64,000 bases of DNA from Rhodospirillaceae bacterium (GTDB taxonomy: Bacteria > Pseudomonadota > Alphaproteobacteria > UBA8366): contig PBOR01000040.1 in NCBI GenBank assembly GCA_002724395.1, forward strand, positions 1 through 64,000, written 5' to 3'. Numbering within the stretch: position 1 is the stretch's first letter; every line of letters begins with the position of its first letter. Made by a program: the position numbers and the translations under genes. Below the pieces are notes generated by a model. It searched no databases, had not been told where the DNA came from, and was given only the letters and a program-made list of their open reading frames with translations. Positions 60,440 to 64,000 of this stretch are shown in pieces.

Positions 60440-61650
60440 AGGGCATCGATTCCATAAGTGCGTTTGACGATTTCTACCGCTGCCTCTTCCATCGGCGTGG
60501 CGGCATCAAGGAAGCAGATGCCTGGCAGGGCGGCGGCGCATTCCTTCGCGACATCGATGTTGGGACCGTCGAACCGAAAGACGATGGGAAACTTCGTCGG
60601 GTCAATTTTTAGCTCTTCGAGCGCCCGCATGGTACCGCGTACTTTAATGTCGACCGGGATGAAATTGATGAAGGGGCTACCCGCTAGAAGTCCTTTGACG
60701 TTCGGGCGCGACACGATGGCCTTGGTTGCCAAATAGGTCTTCTCTTCGATTTGACCGGGCGTGATATCCATGGTGCAGGCTGGCCGTCCCCCAGCTTTAT
60801 AAATCGCATCAAGTGCAGACATGCCGGTGCCACCACCGCTCACCATGAGGGCAATGTCGCCTTCTGGAAACTCATTGAATCGAATAGAAGAGCCAATATC
60901 CGTGGCGTCGATTTCGCGCATTTCCAATTCGAGTTCTGTGAGGGGCCGCCAGCCATTGGTACGGATACGGTTTGTAGCAACTGAAAGGTCGTCATGGCGG
61001 GCCATCGCTTGTTCGTCCATGTTGAGGACGGCGGTGGGTGCCGTGACCAAACTGTCAGGCGCCAAGACTAGTGGATTTACCTCCAGTAATTCCGCTTCGC
61101 GTTCGATGAAAACCTGCCATAGCACTACTAAAACCTTGGCGACGTTTTTTGCCGCCGTTTTGCTCAGTCCGGCGGCTTCAGTAAGCGCACGCGCGTCTGT
61201 CTTGGAGAACCCGGTCAGCAGACTCAATGGTTGGCGAATGAGCGAGGCGGGATGTTTGTCGAGAATGGTCTCGATGTCGACGCCACCATTTGCTGAAAAT
61301 AGTAAAACCGGCTTCTTTGTCTCGCTATCGAATGCGAAGGAAACGAAAACTTCTCGCGCGATATCAACCGGTGCGCTCACCAGTAGCTCAGTTACGGGGT
61401 AGTGCAGAATTTCTTGGCCGAGGAGTAATGCCGCAAAGGCGCCCGCTTCATTAGGGCTTTCCACAAGACGCACCGCGCCCGCTTTGCCGCGTCCACCTGC
61501 TGGAATAAGCGCTTTAAGGACAGCCCGTCCGCCAAGCCATTGCGTTGCGTCGACAGCGGCGTCTACCGTTTTAACGGTTTCAAAGTCTGGGACTGATATT
61601 CCCGCCTTGCGTAACAGGCGAAGCGCGTCGTCCTCAAGCAATCTAGTCAC
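60436..61650 (-). CDS. Succinyl-CoA synthetase beta-like (ATP-grasp)
   Basis: GISVPDFETV, LKALIPAGGRGKAGAVRLV, EVNPLVLAPD; 4-nt overlap with the alpha gene. Confidence 0.87.
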   Translation of the reverse strand: MTRLLEDDALRLLRKAGISVPDFETVKTVDAAVDATQWLGGRAVLKALIPAGGRGKAGAVRLVESPNEAGAFAALLLGQEILHYPVTELLVSAPVDIAREVFVSFAFDSETKKPVLLFSANGGVDIETILDKHPASLIRQPLSLLTGFSKTDARALTEAAGLSKTAAKNVAKVLVVLWQVFIEREAELLEVNPLVLAPDSLVTAPTAVLNMDEQAMARHDDLSVATNRIRTNGWRPLTELELEMREIDATDIGSSIRFNEFPEGDIALMVSGGGTGMSALDAIYKAGGRPACTMDITPGQIEEKTYLATKAIVSRPNVKGLLAGSPFINFIPVDIKVRGTMRALEELKIDPTKFPIVFRFDGPNIDVAKECAAALPGICFLDAATPMEEAAVEIVKRTYGIDAL

Positions 61651-61665
61651 TGGCGTGGTAAAGCG

Positions 61666-62361
61666 TTATTCGGCAGCAGCGGCATTTTTAACCAAACTGC
61701 CAAGCCAGCGGCCACGGGCAATCAGGTTTTGCTGCCACTCGATCTCGAAGTTAGCGACGGTAGAGCTGTGCGTAGATTCTCGGGCCATCATCGCTTCGCG
61801 CCATTTGGTTAGCAATGGATATTGCTCGATAACACCGAGTGGATAGAGATTGTCCACAAATGTATAGCGCTGCAGAAACGGTGCGTAGCCGCAATCGACC
61901 AAGGAATAATCCGGGCCGTTAAAATAAGGGCCGTCATTGCCGCGTTTTTCAAGCGCACCTTCGAGTTTTTCGAACCCCTTCGGAAGAACTTTGGCGTTTT
62001 CTTTTAAGGCCTCTTCGTTATCCGAATAAGCCACTCGCGAAATGGCGTTGGCAAAACCCGGCAGAAAATCTGTCCAAGCGCGGTTTTTAGCTTTTGCTAT
62101 TAGATCCTGGGGATGCAATTGCGGTTCTGCTACCTCATCGAGATATTCTGCGATGGCGCAGCTTTCGAACAGGGACTCATTGCCGCAGACCCTGAGTACC
62201 GGTACTTTTGAGTGAGGTGAAATTGCGAGGAACCAGTCAGGCCGATTATTGCGGTCGATATATTCGATGTCGTAATCGATATTTTTTTCGCGCAATGCAA
62301 TTGCCGCGCGCTGAACCCATGGGCAGGTTTTAAAACTTACGAGTTTGAAGTCGTTGGCCAT
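61666..62361 (-). CDS. Glutathione S-transferase family protein
   Basis: FKTCPWVQRAAIALREKNIDYDIEYID; ISPHSKVPVL; ESCAIAEYLDE. Confidence 0.87.
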   Translation of the reverse strand: MANDFKLVSFKTCPWVQRAAIALREKNIDYDIEYIDRNNRPDWFLAISPHSKVPVLRVCGNESLFESCAIAEYLDEVAEPQLHPQDLIAKAKNRAWTDFLPGFANAISRVAYSDNEEALKENAKVLPKGFEKLEGALEKRGNDGPYFNGPDYSLVDCGYAPFLQRYTFVDNLYPLGVIEQYPLLTKWREAMMARESTHSSTVANFEIEWQQNLIARGRWLGSLVKNAAAAE

Positions 62362-62474
62362 GCTGTCCTCCCGATTTGTTTGGTTGCTCCTAGGTTATGA
62401 GGCTGATCCATACAGTCGCATAAGGAATGTCTGCTTTCAACGTCCTTGGGGTTTGGGCTAATCTGCTGATAGCC

Positions 62475-63452
62475 ATGAAAAGTAACCCTGGGAGCGAAGC
62501 TGTGAAACCGGAAATTGTACTGAATGCGAACTTGAACGAACCCAGTGTGGCGTTGCTGGAAGAGCATTACACGTGCCATAAGTTATATGATGCGGACGAC
62601 CCTGTAGGGTTCCTGGCAGGTGTGAAAGACAATGTTCGGGCGTTGGTGACGAGTGGGTTTCGGGGGTTTGACCGAGCACTGGTGGAAGCGTTGCCTAATT
62701 TGGAAATGATTTCTATTTGGGGTGCCGGTTTGCAGGCGGCGGACCTTGATGTGGTGAAAGAGAAAGGCATCATACTCTCTAATACTCCCGATGATTCTCG
62801 GATCGCGGTCGCGGATCTTGCGATGGCGCTTTTGATATCGGTGGCACGGCAATGTGCTGAAGGGGACAAGTTCGTTAAATCCGGACGTTGGGCAACCGAG
62901 GCTTTCGATGAGCAAGGAATCGGCCTCTATAAGAAAACCTGCGGCATCATTGCACTTGGTACCATCGGACGCGCGGTGGCGCAGCGAGCGGCGGCATTCG
63001 ATATGAATATTGCCTATTTCGGGCCGAACAAGAAGGCCGATGTGGATTACCGCTATTACGATGACCTCTTAGCGATGGCGACAGACAGTGATTTTCTTAT
63101 GGTGTGTTGCCCGGAAATGCCGGAGACGATTGGCCTTGTCACAGGTGAGGTGATTCGCGCGCTTGGGCCAGACGGGATTGTGGTCAATGTGGGTCGCGGT
63201 ATCTGCATGGATGAAGCAGCACTGATCGAGGCATTACAGGACAAGGCGATTGCGGGCGCTGGTCTCGATGTGTATCAGACCGAGCCGGATATTCCTAATG
63301 CTCTGCGGAAATGCGAAAACGCGGTTTTGGTGCCCCATGTGGGAACGGCGACGCGGGATATTCGCAATATTCGACGAGACATGTGTCTCAAAAATCTTCA
63401 GGCGTTTTTTGCTGGCGAGCCGGTTTTAGCGCCGGTTTATGTACCTGAATAG
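62475..63452 (+). CDS. 2-hydroxyacid dehydrogenase family
   Basis: GIIALGTIGRAVAQRAAAF, NVGRGICMDEAALIEAL, LVPHVGTAT; ATG 62475 preferred, 62427 possible. Confidence 0.85.
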   Translation: MKSNPGSEAVKPEIVLNANLNEPSVALLEEHYTCHKLYDADDPVGFLAGVKDNVRALVTSGFRGFDRALVEALPNLEMISIWGAGLQAADLDVVKEKGIILSNTPDDSRIAVADLAMALLISVARQCAEGDKFVKSGRWATEAFDEQGIGLYKKTCGIIALGTIGRAVAQRAAAFDMNIAYFGPNKKADVDYRYYDDLLAMATDSDFLMVCCPEMPETIGLVTGEVIRALGPDGIVVNVGRGICMDEAALIEALQDKAIAGAGLDVYQTEPDIPNALRKCENAVLVPHVGTATRDIRNIRRDMCLKNLQAFFAGEPVLAPVYVPE

Positions 63453-63461
63453 GCCCCTTTC

Positions 63462-64000
63462 TCAAGTGTCTGATTCATTGATTTTTTGTAGAAAGGGTTC
63501 CGCAAATTCGCGTAGTTTCGCGGCACCAACACCATTTACCTGAGCGAATTCGGTTTGGTCGCGGGGTTGGCGGCGTGCCATGTCAATGAGCGAGCGGTCG
63601 GGAAAAATTACATAAGCTGGAATATTGCGGTCCTTGGCGAGGCGCAGGCGGAGTTGTTTTAGTTTGCCGAATAAATCTGATTGTGGTTCTGTTAGGGGGT
63701 CGCCCTCATCTATCGGCCTTGATTTTTTTGATTTAGCAGGCGCACGTTTTAAGGTGTCCTTGTAATATTGGAATGTTTCGTGCCCGTTCTCAAGTGCGTT
63801 GCCTTTTTCGGTAATTTTGATCCCACCATATCCTTCAATATCGATCTTGAGAAAACCCACCGCGACAAGCTGGCGTATGATTGATCGCCATTCTTGGACT
63901 TTGTGACTTGCACCTTGACCAAAAGTGGTTAGCTGATCATGTTTGGCTTTGAGTATTTTCTCTGTTTTCCTGCCGCGTATCACATTAATGATGTGGGCTG
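63462..64000 (-). CDS. recQ: RecQ helicase C-terminal part (RQC plus HRDC), truncated by window edge
   Basis: HRDC-like LRLRLAKDRNIPAYVIFPDRSLIDMARRQPRDQTEFAQVNGVG; RQC-like WRSIIRQLVAVGFLKID; frame open at the edge. Confidence 0.8.
   Translation of the reverse strand, partial: AHIINVIRGRKTEKILKAKHDQLTTFGQGASHKVQEWRSIIRQLVAVGFLKIDIEGYGGIKITEKGNALENGHETFQYYKDTLKRAPAKSKKSRPIDEGDPLTEPQSDLFGKLKQLRLRLAKDRNIPAYVIFPDRSLIDMARRQPRDQTEFAQVNGVGAAKLREFAEPFLQKINESDT

Overview
The window is chromosomal DNA from what looks like an alphaproteobacterium, inferred from gene order (glyQ-glyS followed by a ppdK remnant; ispB / DUF2007 / TrmN6-like / sppA). Most of it reads as ordinary single-copy genes. From the start: tRNA-Pro(CGG), phosphonoacetate hydrolase and 2-AEP transaminase; housekeeping genes (bcp, ispB-like, sppA, glyQS, a receiver-domain protein); a four-gene polysaccharide/LPS operon; ygfZ, an M48 peptidase, DUF898 and acuI-like genes; a non-canonical SDH/FRD-like plus class I fumarase-like operon; and a complete selA-selB-tRNA-Sec locus. 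A long accessory catabolic region (about 34.6-63.5 kb) follows, with a CaiB-type CoA-transferase, a TTT transporter, four tandem alpha/beta-hydrolase paralogues, a double-length ABC exporter, ALDH / MmgE-PrpD / GGT-like genes, three metallophosphoesterases, and a SucCD-like/carboxyltransferase operon. The most notable items not on the ORF track are: (i) a 56-codon ORF after glyS that joins the N-terminus and C-terminus of pyruvate phosphate dikinase, i.e. an in-frame deletion scar; (ii) a small membrane-protein ORF split by one in-frame TGA in a genome that encodes Sec machinery; (iii) an SDH-like flavoprotein with Cys at the usual covalent-FAD His position; (iv) four consecutive alpha/beta hydrolases with intact triads; (v) a metallophosphoesterase fused to a large, possibly TIM-barrel, C-terminal region. 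No CRISPR array, phage or transposase was seen. All family calls are from reading motifs by eye; no searches were run.
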